Source of the DNA: Verrucomicrobiota bacterium
GTDB taxonomy: Bacteria > Verrucomicrobiota > Verrucomicrobiia > CAIQCK01
Length of the DNA: 64,000 bases
Reading direction: 5' to 3'
Assembly: GCA_026397915.1 (NCBI GenBank)
Contig: JAPLTX010000061.1
Span: forward strand, 195,200 to 259,199
The position numbers and the translations under genes are program-made. Of this stretch, positions 52,921 through 62,174 are shown piece after piece. Position 1 is the first letter of the stretch. Every line of letters starts with the position of its first letter. The notes beneath the pieces were generated by a model. The model ran no database searches, was not told where the DNA came from, and saw only the letters and a list, made by a program, of their open reading frames with translations.

Positions 52921-55900
52921 GACTTTGGCTCCTTTCGGAACACGAAGCGTTGGTAGAGCAGCGACACCGCGATGAGCGCGATCGCGAGACCGAGGAACGA
53001 CAGGATGCGATGCAGGCCGGTCAGGCTCGACAGATCGTAGAGGAAGACTTTGCCGATGGTCAGCAGCATGAAGCCAAGCGAGATGAACCGCAGAGGCTTG
53101 ACCTTCCGCCACATACCGATGATCAGCAGCGCCAGCGCGTAGAGGCCCCACGCCACCGACGTAGTCAGGTCACGGTCGTAGCGGCGCTCCCACTGGAGTT
53201 CAAGATAACGCCCGGCGGAGTAATAATCGGCGATTTCGAGGTTGATCAGCGCAAAAATGAGCAGGAGACCGAGAAATCCGACAACCGGCGCGAGGCCGAG
53301 CTTGCCGCCGTAGAAAAACGCGCGCTCGTTGTCGGTCATGCGCTCAACCTCGACCGATTGCAGCAGCCGCGCTCCAATGAGAGCGCAGACCGCTGCGACG
53401 CCATAGGTGTAAAGAATCCAGTTAAGGATCGGGAGGCCGCGCTCCTCGTAGCGCAGCACCTCGGGATTCACCAGCAACCGCGCCGCCACGACCGCGAACA
53501 GCACCGCGCCGAAATACTTCAGGCCCGGATGCGGCACGCGCCGGTAGAGCCACCACACCGCCGCCGCCTCCAGCGCCCAGCCGATGGTAATCCATTGCTT
53601 GTCGAGTTGGAGAGGAATCGCGACGCTGACGAAGCCGAGCGCTACGGCGGCGAAGAGGGCGACGTTGCGCAGCCTGGAATCTCCAGCATCCTGCCCTCCT
53701 TCTGCCGGAAATCGCTTCAACACTTGCGCCAATGCCGCGACCGACAATCCCGCCATCGCTACCGGCAGCACGGCGATGAAGTTCTTGCCCCACGCCGCGA
53801 CGAATGCGTTGTAGAGCGCGAAGAAGAACAACGGCCCACTTAGTCCCGATGCGAGCCACGGCCACAGCCGTTGCGGCCACATCGGCACGAGCGACTTCGG
53901 CATCGCGAACGGCAGCACGAGGAATGCCAGATAGAACGCCGCGTAGATCGGCATCACCACCGCCACGTCGGAATCGTGGAAGTAGTTGAAGTGCCACGCC
54001 GTCGCAAAGCCCGCTGACACGCCCAAGCCGGCCACCACCAGCCACGACCAGTCGCGGCGCAGCGCGGAGCCGATGAGCAGCACGACGAGAAACGCCATCG
54101 CCAGGAACAGCGGCCACGGGTCGCCGCCAAGCTCAGACGAGGTGAGGCATCCGAACAGGCCGGCGACTGCAATCACCGCCGTCGTCACCGCGCCGGCTTC
54201 GTGTTCGTTGGCGCGTTCCGGCAAGCCGTCGCGTTCCTTCGCCTGGCGCAGTGCCGACACGAGCGACCAGCCAAGCGCCAGCAACAGCGGCAGACTCAGG
54301 TTACGCAGCAGTGTTTCGCCGACCGTGTTGCGGAAGAACCAAAATTGAACGATGAGGCCAAGCGCGACACCGCCGGCCGGCGCGACGTGTGGCAGAGCGT
54401 CGTCGCTGTTGCGCTCGAACACCACCGCCGCCAGTGCCGCCAGCAGGCACAGGAACACCCACGGCGGCTCGCCGAGTTTGTTGGCCACGAGCACGCATGT
54501 GAACAGCGCCAGCCCGATGCCCGCGACGAGGCCGGTGGCTTCGAGGACTTCTCGCGCTGCGGCGGCCACGTTCGGCACAAATCGCCTCGCCGCGCGCGGC
54601 ATTAGATTGAAGAGCGCGCACAATCCGATGGCCGACAGGCTCGCGCCCCAGACGTTGGACTGCGTTAGTGCCTGCGTGGACCACACGAAAAGCGTCAGCG
54701 CCGTCGCGATGGCGCCGCTCACCGCAAGCCAGACTTGGCCGCGCGCCAGCGTAATCACGAGCATCGCCACGTCGAGGCAGGCGATAAGGCCGAACAGCAG
54801 CGGCCACTCGACGGCGTAGGCGCGCTGTCCGGCCATGTAGAACGCGAACAAGAACGGCGCCAACCCGCCGAGCATCGCCGCGCGCAGCGTTGTCTTCTCA
54901 TCGGCTTTCTTCGCCGCCAGCGGCAGCGCGAGGTAGAGCAAGCCGAACAGCACGAAGATGCCGGTGCCGAGCAGCATTTTGTCCGGCGTCATGAACTTGT
55001 GGAACCAGCCGATCTCAATGGCAAACGTCGCCGCCAGGCTCAGCAGCACGATGGCGTTCCACTGTTTGCGCACGGCGACCCAGAGCAGGCCGACATCGAG
55101 CAGCAGGATGTAGCTGAACAAGCCGATGGGCCGGTCTTCGCCTGTCGAGAGAACGATGGGTGTCGCGAATCCGCCGAGCAGGCCGAGCGCCGCGATAAAC
55201 ATCGCATCGTGCCGCACCGCCAGCAGGCAAGCCACGACCGTGACCATCGCCATCAACGCGAACGTCGGCAGCATCGGCACGAGGTGATAGACGCCGTATG
55301 CCGCGAAAAAGCCGGCGTAGAGCACCGCCACACCCGCGCCGCACAGGGCGTTGGCTGTGACGGCGTAGCCTTTGCGCAGGCCGAACTCCGACCCCACGAG
55401 CATCGCGATGCCGGACAGGATGATCAACGCCACCTGCATTGCCGGCGTGATGAGGCTGTTGTCGAAGGCGTATTTCAGAAACAGGCTCGCCGCGATGACG
55501 AACGCAATCGCGCCGAGCCACGCCGCGCCGCGCACACCGAGCAGCGCTTCCCAATCGAACGACGGTTTCGGCGGAACTGGCGGCACGACCGGTTTCGGCA
55601 ACACGACAGGTGGTGGCGCGGCTGGCTCTTTCCACTCTGGCTCTCTGCACTCCGTCTCAGCGGGTTCGCTTACCTCGTCGAGCGTTTCAGCAACAAGCGG
55701 ATGAACCGGCTCGGGCGGCGAAGATGCTGTTGCGATCACCGGCGGAGGAGTTGGCGGCGCTGTTGGCGCGGGCGGCGTGATCGGAGCCGGCTGTCTTGAT
55801 TCGGGCGATGGCGGCGGTTGTGACTTGAAGAGGTGCGTGAGGTTGGAACGAAGCGCCTCCAGTTCGGCCTCTTGCTCCTGAGCTTTCCGCTGCAATTCCG

Positions 55901-56003
55901 CGATGCGGTTGTGGTTGATGACGGCGACAACGACGGAGACTATCGGCGCCACCAGCAGCACCAAGCCCAGAAGCACCAGCATCGGTGCAATTGCGTCACT
56001 CAT
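52917..56003 (-). CDS. DUF2339 multi-pass membrane protein
   Basis: A 1028-residue protein. An N-terminal transmembrane segment (about 5-27) is followed by a short coiled coil (AELQRKAQEQEAELEALRSN) and a Pro-rich linker of about 90 residues. Then come roughly 25 hydrophobic segments (about 160-1020). The core has the DUF2339 pattern VRGAAWLGAIAFVIAASLF near 155 and FLGLAIALIAVSLLYQRFVF at the end. It is the first gene of a pair with DUF3999 and lies 47 bp downstream of the DUF2157/GDYXXLXY gene. All three may form an envelope complex. No enzymatic motif is seen. Confidence 0.82.
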   Translation of the reverse strand: MSDAIAPMLVLLGLVLLVAPIVSVVVAVINHNRIAELQRKAQEQEAELEALRSNLTHLFKSQPPPSPESRQPAPITPPAPTAPPTPPPVIATASSPPEPVHPLVAETLDEVSEPAETECREPEWKEPAAPPPVVLPKPVVPPVPPKPSFDWEALLGVRGAAWLGAIAFVIAASLFLKYAFDNSLITPAMQVALIILSGIAMLVGSEFGLRKGYAVTANALCGAGVAVLYAGFFAAYGVYHLVPMLPTFALMAMVTVVACLLAVRHDAMFIAALGLLGGFATPIVLSTGEDRPIGLFSYILLLDVGLLWVAVRKQWNAIVLLSLAATFAIEIGWFHKFMTPDKMLLGTGIFVLFGLLYLALPLAAKKADEKTTLRAAMLGGLAPFLFAFYMAGQRAYAVEWPLLFGLIACLDVAMLVITLARGQVWLAVSGAIATALTLFVWSTQALTQSNVWGASLSAIGLCALFNLMPRAARRFVPNVAAAAREVLEATGLVAGIGLALFTCVLVANKLGEPPWVFLCLLAALAAVVFERNSDDALPHVAPAGGVALGLIVQFWFFRNTVGETLLRNLSLPLLLALGWSLVSALRQAKERDGLPERANEHEAGAVTTAVIAVAGLFGCLTSSELGGDPWPLFLAMAFLVVLLIGSALRRDWSWLVVAGLGVSAGFATAWHFNYFHDSDVAVVMPIYAAFYLAFLVLPFAMPKSLVPMWPQRLWPWLASGLSGPLFFFALYNAFVAAWGKNFIAVLPVAMAGLSVAALAQVLKRFPAEGGQDAGDSRLRNVALFAAVALGFVSVAIPLQLDKQWITIGWALEAAAVWWLYRRVPHPGLKYFGAVLFAVVAARLLVNPEVLRYEERGLPILNWILYTYGVAAVCALIGARLLQSVEVERMTDNERAFFYGGKLGLAPVVGFLGLLLIFALINLEIADYYSAGRYLELQWERRYDRDLTTSVAWGLYALALLIIGMWRKVKPLRFISLGFMLLTIGKVFLYDLSSLTGLHRILSFLGLAIALIAVSLLYQRFVFRKEPKS

Positions 56004-56050
56004 GGGTCACTATCTCCTTTCAATGGTCGCCTGTTCCAGCCGATCTCAGG

Positions 56051-58105
56051 TCACTGCTTCCATGACTCCACCACCAGATCACGCAGCGCGGCTTTGCCCG
56101 ATGGCATCAACGCCACTTCGGCGACGAGGCTGCGCGCGTTGCGGGCTTGCTCCAGTTTCTTGCCCGCACCTTCCTGCACGTAGTAGGCCTCGATGCCAAA
56201 CTCGATGTGCGCCTGGCCCCAGTGGCGGACGTATTTGCCACGGATGAATTTGCCGGAGGCCGGTTTGAGAACGCTGGCTTTCACGCCACGCCAGAACCTG
56301 CCGTTGGCGTCCGGCTCCAGCGTCACATAAACGGCCCGCTCCTCCAGCCACGCGTCGCGCTGCCAGTAATTCAATACGCGGTTGTTCGCGTCAGGAATAC
56401 CCTCAATGCCCGCGGCCGGCACGCTGCTGATGGCGTAGCTCAAGATGACGTAGTCGCCGCGCATCACGTCGCGCGGGTCCACCGGCGTGACTTTCAACCG
56501 GATCGTCTCGCCGGCCATCAGCGGCAGCGCATGGAGCACAACCATGCTCGCGAGCACGGCCAGTTGAAACGCGATGGTCGTCCAGAGCACCGCGCGCTCG
56601 TGGTCGCGCAGCCAACACGCGGTGCGGTTGAACCACGGCGGCCCGGCGAACGACGCCGCTTCGAGGTCGGCATTGATCGCTCTCTCTCGCTCCTGGCGCA
56701 CCTCCTTCCGTTTCCGCCAATACATGCCCAACCCCAGCAACGCCGAGCCGCAGAGCGCAAACATCAGCGCCGCGCCAAGCATGCCGCCAGCGCCGCCGAA
56801 CAGATGGCAGTAGCAGCACACCGCCCAGAGCACAAAGCTGAACATGCCGAACGCGAACGGCAACCCGCGGTCGTCACGGATGCCCACGCGCATCAACCAC
56901 AACGAGAGCGCGATCTGGGCAACATTGGCGACGACCAGCGGCAGCACCCAATCGAGCTTGTTGCTGCCATCGGTGAGGCGCGTCGCGCTCCAGAGGCCCA
57001 TGAACGCCAGCGCCAGCGCGAGGCCCGCCGGCAGCCATTGCGCGCGGAGCACGTCCAGCAACCGCTCGCCCGGACCGGGCGTGCTGCCGGGAGGTTCCGG
57101 TTTGAAAAGGCCCGTCAGCGCCAGTGTTGTCGCCAGCAAGACAAGAATGGCGATGACCGGCGCGAAGGCTAGCGTTTCCCACCCTGAATGCCATCCGTAG
57201 CGATACGAATGCGAAATCTCGCGGAAGAACCAGTCGGAACTGAGCGGCACCAGCGCGCCCGCCGTCAGCAGCACGCCGTAGAAACGATGCGGCAGCGCCA
57301 GACGGTTTCCGGTGCGATGGTTCTCCGCGACGATCAGCAGCAGCGCGCCAACCGAGCCGATGACAAACACCGATTGCCAATCCATGTGCCACGAAAACGC
57401 CTGCAAGATCACCCACCACGCCACTAGCGGCACATAGAGCCATACCGCACCGACCGAAGCCCGGCGATACGCCCAAGCCAGACCGGGCAGCGCCAGCAGC
57501 GGCAGACTGAAGGCGCCGTTCGGCCAGCCCTCGATCAACGCCCATCCCAGATGCCGGTAGCCACAAATCTCTGTGCCTGCCCATGTCGCGAGCAGGCCGG
57601 CGTAGAGGCAGTGGATCAGCAGCGTGTCGAGACAGAGCGCGAACGGCAGCACGCCGATGGCCCACCACCAGAACCCGTCGGGATAATGCGCGTTGAGGTG
57701 AAACGCCTGCGCCACGAGCCAGATGCCCGCGCCGAAAAACAGGCAGCCAAGGAAAAAGACCAGTTCCGACGCCCGCCGCGCGCCGCGCCCAAATCGCAAA
57801 TACAGCCCCGCTCCGTGTGTCGCCGCGAGCACGAAGAACACGACCGTGAGTTTTGCCACGCGCGGGATCGCCGACCAGTTGTAGCCCATCAGCAACAGCG
57901 CCGCCGCGCCGAACAACAGCGCCGCCAGGCCGATGATGGCGAACGTGAACCGCGACCGCTTGCGCGCGCCGGCCTCCTTGGACGTCTCGTAGCAGGCGGT
58001 GATTTGTTCGGCTTGGTGGGGCGTCACGATGCCACGCTCGCGCCACTCGGCCAGCTCTGTTCGCAGCCAACGCGCTTGTTTGTCTGAAAGTATGCGCCGT
58101 TCCAT
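56051..58105 (-). CDS. DUF2157 membrane protein with C-terminal GDYXXLXY domain
   Basis: A 684-residue membrane protein. The N-terminus carries the DUF2157 helical domain (SDKQARWLRTELAEWRERGI, about 6-25), followed by about 11 transmembrane segments. The C-terminal GDYXXLXY domain is recognised by GDYVILSYAI at about residue 550 and ends in a soluble part. Start choice: AAAGGAG abuts the first ATG (58111) but lies 6 nt before the second (58105), so the second (MERRILSD) fits better. It is the first gene of a minus-strand cluster with DUF2339 and DUF3999. The GDYXXLXY domain may have a hydrolytic or binding role; this is not established. Confidence 0.82.
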   Translation of the reverse strand: MERRILSDKQARWLRTELAEWRERGIVTPHQAEQITACYETSKEAGARKRSRFTFAIIGLAALLFGAAALLLMGYNWSAIPRVAKLTVVFFVLAATHGAGLYLRFGRGARRASELVFFLGCLFFGAGIWLVAQAFHLNAHYPDGFWWWAIGVLPFALCLDTLLIHCLYAGLLATWAGTEICGYRHLGWALIEGWPNGAFSLPLLALPGLAWAYRRASVGAVWLYVPLVAWWVILQAFSWHMDWQSVFVIGSVGALLLIVAENHRTGNRLALPHRFYGVLLTAGALVPLSSDWFFREISHSYRYGWHSGWETLAFAPVIAILVLLATTLALTGLFKPEPPGSTPGPGERLLDVLRAQWLPAGLALALAFMGLWSATRLTDGSNKLDWVLPLVVANVAQIALSLWLMRVGIRDDRGLPFAFGMFSFVLWAVCCYCHLFGGAGGMLGAALMFALCGSALLGLGMYWRKRKEVRQERERAINADLEAASFAGPPWFNRTACWLRDHERAVLWTTIAFQLAVLASMVVLHALPLMAGETIRLKVTPVDPRDVMRGDYVILSYAISSVPAAGIEGIPDANNRVLNYWQRDAWLEERAVYVTLEPDANGRFWRGVKASVLKPASGKFIRGKYVRHWGQAHIEFGIEAYYVQEGAGKKLEQARNARSLVAEVALMPSGKAALRDLVVESWKQ

Positions 58106-58310
58106 CGGCATCTCCTTTATTCACCACCACAAAGACCCGCGCACCCCGCGAGAATAACACCGTCCGCCACGACGGCAACGATTATAAAGCGATTATAGAG
58201 CGGGATTTTGCGGCATCAGCACCCGATGGCTGGCCCCGAACAACAACCGCGCCGTGTGCGGCACGATGATGCCAATGAACCTGTAAGTGGAACGTTGCCA
58301 CAAATAGATG

Positions 58311-58338
58311 TTGACTGAAGCATTGCTGATATTATTAC
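58311..58338 (+). promoter_or_regulatory. Candidate sigma-70 promoter of the nickel/cobalt operon
   Basis: TTGACT (58311-58316) and TATTAC (58333-58338) are separated by 16 bp, ending 48 bp before the start codon of the CbiM-like gene. The surrounding A+T-rich sequence stands out in this G+C-rich region. A metal-responsive operator (NikR, Nur) may lie here, but no convincing dyad was found. Between 58112 and 58310 I see no gene. Confidence 0.45.
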
Positions 58339-58386
58339 ATCACACATACGTAACACTTACTTGCGAATGATTTGAACGATTGGATC

Positions 58387-59334
58387 ATGCACATACCCGA
58401 CGGATTCCTCGACGCGAAAACAATGGCGATCACGGGCGGCCTTGCGGCGGCGGGTTTGACTGTGGCAATCCGTCAGGTCAACCGCACACTGCCCCGATCC
58501 AAGACACCGTTGATGGGTTTGGCAGCGGCGTTTGTGTTTGCCGCGCAGATGCTGAATTTTCCGGTGGCGGGCGGCACGTCGGGACATTTACTGGGTGGCG
58601 TGTTGGCGGCGGTGTTGCTGGGGCCAGCAGCAAGCGCGGTGGTGATCTCAGCGGTGTTGATCCTCCAGTGTTTCCTCTTCAGTGACGGCGGCGTGCTGGC
58701 GCTGGGCGCGAACGTGTTCAACATGGCCATCGTAGGCACGGTGGGCGGCTACGGCATTTACGCGCTGGCGCGAAGGCTCGTCAAGGGGTTGCACGGCCAG
58801 ATCACGGCGGTGGTGTTTGCCGCGTGGTGCTCGACGTTGCTGGCTTCGCTGGCGTGCGCGGGCGAACTGGCGTTTTCAGGAACGGCGGCAGCAGGCGTGG
58901 TATTCCCGGCCATGACGGGGGTGCATGTGTTGATCGGTTTGGGAGAAGCATTGATCACGTCGCTGGTGGTGCTGGCGATTCGCAGGGTTCGACCGGACCT
59001 GATTGATCCGGATCAGCGACAGACGGGTGCGGTCCGGTGGGAAGTGCTGGCGTTCGGGTTGGTTGTTGCGCTGGGCTTGGCGTTGTTTGTCACGCCGTTT
59101 GCCAGTTCGTGGCCGGATGGTCTGGAGAAGGTGGCCGGTAAACTCGGCTTCGAGGAACACGCGAAGACGCTGATGAAATCGCTGATTCCGGACTACCGAA
59201 TGCCGGGCGTCAGTTCCGAAGGATTGGCGACGGCGATCGCGGGGTTGGTAGGCACGGTGATCATGTTTGTGATGGCTTGGATCATTAGCTGGTTGCTTGT
59301 GCGTCGCGAAACGAGGACAGAGAGACAGCGGTGA
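58387..59334 (+). CDS. Nickel/cobalt ECF transporter component, CbiM fused to PDGLE (NikMN type)
   Basis: A 315-residue membrane protein. The chosen ATG gives the canonical N-terminus MHIPDGFLD, where the free N-terminus and His2 bind the metal; the longer TTG start would destroy this. Helices then follow with MLNFPVAGGTSGHLLG and VFNMAIVGTVGGYG, typical of CbiM/NikM. The C-terminal third (about 225-310) carries a PDGLE module (FASSWPDGLEKVAGKLGF) that replaces the small CbiN/NikN subunit. The required ATPase (CbiO) and T subunit (CbiQ) are not adjacent, and the next gene is a porin whose GTG start overlaps this stop. Ni or Co cannot be decided from sequence; hypA downstream favours Ni. Confidence 0.9.
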   Translation: MHIPDGFLDAKTMAITGGLAAAGLTVAIRQVNRTLPRSKTPLMGLAAAFVFAAQMLNFPVAGGTSGHLLGGVLAAVLLGPAASAVVISAVLILQCFLFSDGGVLALGANVFNMAIVGTVGGYGIYALARRLVKGLHGQITAVVFAAWCSTLLASLACAGELAFSGTAAAGVVFPAMTGVHVLIGLGEALITSLVVLAIRRVRPDLIDPDQRQTGAVRWEVLAFGLVVALGLALFVTPFASSWPDGLEKVAGKLGFEEHAKTLMKSLIPDYRMPGVSSEGLATAIAGLVGTVIMFVMAWIISWLLVRRETRTERQR

Positions 59335-60776
59335 CGCAGCCGCACAGTCGGACTCTTTTCCACCGTTGCGTGGCGCTCGGGCTGTGGCTCGCCGGCTGTT
59401 CGTGGTCACTGGGCGCTCAAAATGAGCCGGTGTTACCTCAAACAAACGGCGTATTATCAGCAGCGTCGGCTTTCTTGGAGCGCAACACGCTGACGGGTGA
59501 CTGGGGCGGCGCGCGGACGCGGATGGCGGAGAATGGGTGGGAACTCGCGACCACCTACACTGGTGAGTTCTTGGCCAACGTGCATGGTGGCGCGCGAACA
59601 GGTGAGCTTTACCAAGGGGTGGTGCGGTCGGACCTGAATCTGGACATCGAGAAGGCCGGCGGTTGGAAGGGAGGCGTGTTCCACACCAGCGGCCTCTGGA
59701 TTCAAGGCTCGGAGCCGAACATCCACAACGATATCGCCGGCATGACCGGCACGGCGTTTCTGGAGCCAAGCAACATCTCGGCTTTCGACACGGTGCGGCT
59801 CTATGAATTGTGGCTGGAGCAAAGCTTTTTGGAGGACAGGCTTTCCATTCGCGGGGGCCAGCTTGCTCTGGATGAGAGGCTGATTTGCAGCGACTACGCG
59901 TGCGCGTTCATCGGCGGCACTCACGGCTGGCCCGCGTTTATGTCGGCGCTGATTCCGAGCGGCGGCCCCGCGTATCCGGTGGCCGGCACGGGCGTGATGG
60001 TGACGGGCCGGCCGACCGAGCAGATCGAGTTGATGGCGGCGGTGGTGGACGGCGACGTGGGAGACCAATCCACAGAAAGCAACGACGGCACTCATTTCGG
60101 GATGGGCCACCGGAACGGCGTGCTGGCGTTGTTCGAAGCGGTCTGGCGGCGCAATCACGAAAAGGGGGCGCTGGGATTGTCGGGCGAACTCAAGATTGGC
60201 GGCTGGTTTCACAGTGGCGATTTCAACGACCTGCGCCTCGACACGCTCGGCCAAAGCCTCGAAGACGACGGCACGTTGTCGGGGCTGGCCTCCACCGGCG
60301 TGGCCCGATCCCACACAAATAACGGCGGGTTTTATTTTAACGTTGACCAGATGCTCTGGCGCGAGAAGGCCGATTCGGATGAGGGATTAGCGCTCTACTG
60401 CCGCGGCGCGCCTTGGATGCCGGAGGACCGCAACCCCGTGGACTTCTACGCCGCGGGCGGGCTGACCTACAAGGGACTCCTGCCAACCCGCGACCAGGAT
60501 ATTTGCGGCGTCGCCGTCAGCTACGTCACCATCAGCGATGGCCTGCGCGGCCTTCAACGCGACGCCAATACCATCCTCGCGCTGGGAGGCGCGCCTAACA
60601 CACTGGGCAACGGCCCCCTGCCGGATTACGAGATGGCGCTGGAGGCCACCTATCGGATTGCGCTCGCGCCCTGGTGGTCCTTGCAGCCGTATTTCCAATA
60701 CATCTTCCATCCCGGCGGCTCCACGGCGCTGAAAGATGCCATCGTGATCGGGATGCGGACGACGGTTTCGTTCTGA
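59331..60776 (+). CDS. OprB-type outer-membrane porin
   Basis: A 481-residue protein with a signal peptide (cleavage near GCSWSLGAQ). It has the OprB pattern: an N-terminal TLTGDWGGARTRMAENGWEL, then SDLNLDIEKAGGWKGGVFHT and a late GLLPTRDQDICGVAVSY with a Phe C-terminus (TTVSF). It should be a 16-stranded barrel in the outer membrane. OprB porins are called carbohydrate-selective, but here the gene is embedded in a nickel/cobalt operon (GTG start overlapping the CbiM stop, hypA downstream). A role in metal or metal-chelate entry is plausible. The start is GTG. Confidence 0.85.
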   Translation: MTQPHSRTLFHRCVALGLWLAGCSWSLGAQNEPVLPQTNGVLSAASAFLERNTLTGDWGGARTRMAENGWELATTYTGEFLANVHGGARTGELYQGVVRSDLNLDIEKAGGWKGGVFHTSGLWIQGSEPNIHNDIAGMTGTAFLEPSNISAFDTVRLYELWLEQSFLEDRLSIRGGQLALDERLICSDYACAFIGGTHGWPAFMSALIPSGGPAYPVAGTGVMVTGRPTEQIELMAAVVDGDVGDQSTESNDGTHFGMGHRNGVLALFEAVWRRNHEKGALGLSGELKIGGWFHSGDFNDLRLDTLGQSLEDDGTLSGLASTGVARSHTNNGGFYFNVDQMLWREKADSDEGLALYCRGAPWMPEDRNPVDFYAAGGLTYKGLLPTRDQDICGVAVSYVTISDGLRGLQRDANTILALGGAPNTLGNGPLPDYEMALEATYRIALAPWWSLQPYFQYIFHPGGSTALKDAIVIGMRTTVSF

Positions 60777-60873
60777 GTTTCCGCCGGCAAACCTCACCGT
60801 CTTCCTGTCGCAAGTCTTGCCGAGCGCGGCGCAACCGCCTACTGTTGCGCCGAAGCAAGGAATCAGAACAAAC

Positions 60874-61284
60874 ATGCACGAATGGGCTTTGGCCGAGGCG
60901 GTCGTCACGTCCGCCACAGAGACAGCACGGCAGCAGAAGCTGGCTGCGGTGGAGGAGATTGTCCTTAACATCGGCGAGTTGCAGAGCATTGATCACGAGA
61001 TGTTCGCTGAGTTGGTGCAGGGGCAGCTTTCCAGCGCGGCGGCGGAAATCCGGGGCGCGAAGGTCCGCGTCGTGAAGGGCGAGGCGGCGTTCGAGTGCCA
61101 GGCCTGCAAGAAAGAGTTCTCCGAGCAGGACGCCAAGGTCGGCGAGGAGGAACGCGAAGCCATCCATTTCGTGCCGGAGATGGCGCACGTCTATATGCGT
61201 TGCCCGGCGTGCGGCAGCCCGGACTTTTCCATCGTGCGGGGCCGGGGCGTCTTCATCCAGGAGATCACAGGCCGCCATGATTGA
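60874..61284 (+). CDS. hypA: Hydrogenase/urease nickel metallochaperone HypA
   Basis: A 136-residue protein starting MHEWALAEAV, where Met1-His2-Glu3 bind nickel, as in all HypA proteins. The zinc site has C75, C78, C110 and C113 (CQAC and CPAC). The core has VLNIGELQSIDHEMFAELVQ. The start at 60874 is fixed by the MHE motif; a longer frame would abolish nickel binding. HypA normally passes Ni to HypB and then to hydrogenase or urease. No hypB, hypCDEF or hydrogenase gene is within this window. The next gene is an overlapping (8-bp) MinD/Mrp-like ATPase that could take the HypB place. Confidence 0.93.
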   Translation: MHEWALAEAVVTSATETARQQKLAAVEEIVLNIGELQSIDHEMFAELVQGQLSSAAAEIRGAKVRVVKGEAAFECQACKKEFSEQDAKVGEEEREAIHFVPEMAHVYMRCPACGSPDFSIVRGRGVFIQEITGRHD

Positions 61285-61996
61285 TCCCAGAAGCTCTATC
61301 ATCGAGAAGCGGCTCGCCGGCGTGAAGCGCGTCATCGCCGTCACCGGCTGGAAAGGCGGTATTGGCAAGAGTTCCATCGCCTCCGTGCTCGCGCTGCTGC
61401 TGGCGCGGAAAGGCCATCGCACGGCCCTGCTCGACCTGGATTTCACCGGCGCCTCCGACCACATCATCCTCGGCATCAACGACGCCCATTACACTGAGGA
61501 GACAGGCATCAATCCGCCGCTAGCCTGCGGCATCACGTTCATGTCCATGTCGTTCTTTTCACAGGGCCGCGCCGTGCCGTTGCGGGGCAGCGACGTCTCG
61601 CAGGCGGCGCTGGAATTGCTGGCGGTGACGCAGTGGGGTGAACAGAATTTTCTGGTCGTGGACATGCCGCCGGGCATCGGCGATGCCTCGCTGGACATGG
61701 TGCGCTGGATCAAACGCGCGGAACTGCTGGCGGTGACCACGCCGGCCGTGCTGGCGGTGGAGACGTTGCGGAGGTCGCTGGCGCTGTTTGAGCGGCTCAA
61801 CGTGCCGCTGCTCGGCATCGTCGAGAACCTGAGCGCGGGCGTGCCGAGCCAGTTCAGCCATCACGCGAAATTCCTCGGAGCAATCCGGTGCGACCCCAAC
61901 CTGGAAGCCGTCACCGGCCAACCGGAGCTGATTCTCAAGACCAGCTTCGCGGAAGACCTGGGCAAGATCGCCGCTGTGTTCGGCCAAGAGCACTGA
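61277..61996 (+). CDS. MinD/Mrp-type P-loop ATPase, candidate HypB-like nickel chaperone
   Basis: A 239-residue ATPase with the deviant Walker A KGGIGKSS (26-33), a DLDFTGASDHIILG strand (switch region), VDMPPGIGD (about 132-140) and LGIVENLSAG. This is the MinD/Mrp/NBP35 class. It lacks the CxxC Fe-S site of Mrp/NBP35 at the C-terminus. Thermococcales archaea use a MinD-type HypB (HypB_AT) that binds HypA and loads nickel, and the gene order here copies that pairing. Its start overlaps hypA by 8 bp (ATGATTGA), implying strong coupling. Alternatives are a ParA-like or ApbC-like iron-sulfur assembly ATPase. Confidence 0.75.
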   Translation: MIDPRSSIIEKRLAGVKRVIAVTGWKGGIGKSSIASVLALLLARKGHRTALLDLDFTGASDHIILGINDAHYTEETGINPPLACGITFMSMSFFSQGRAVPLRGSDVSQAALELLAVTQWGEQNFLVVDMPPGIGDASLDMVRWIKRAELLAVTTPAVLAVETLRRSLALFERLNVPLLGIVENLSAGVPSQFSHHAKFLGAIRCDPNLEAVTGQPELILKTSFAEDLGKIAAVFGQEH

Positions 61997-62174
61997 AAAA
62001 CTTTCGCTGGCCGGTTGCGCCACAGCCCGCTAAACTGTTTGCTTGTTGTTCCAGTTCCTCACGGAAGACACGCCGCACACAGCTGGCGTAATTCCGAGGC
62101 CAGACCAAGGACCAAACGGGATGAAAACCTGCTTGGCTTCGGTTCCGGCATGCGCGAGGTTGGATTGAGAATTC

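Noticed and set aside
60874..61996. Complete hydrogenase operon
   Set aside because: Only hypA and a MinD-type ATPase are present. No hypBCDEF or hydrogenase subunit gene was recognised in the window.
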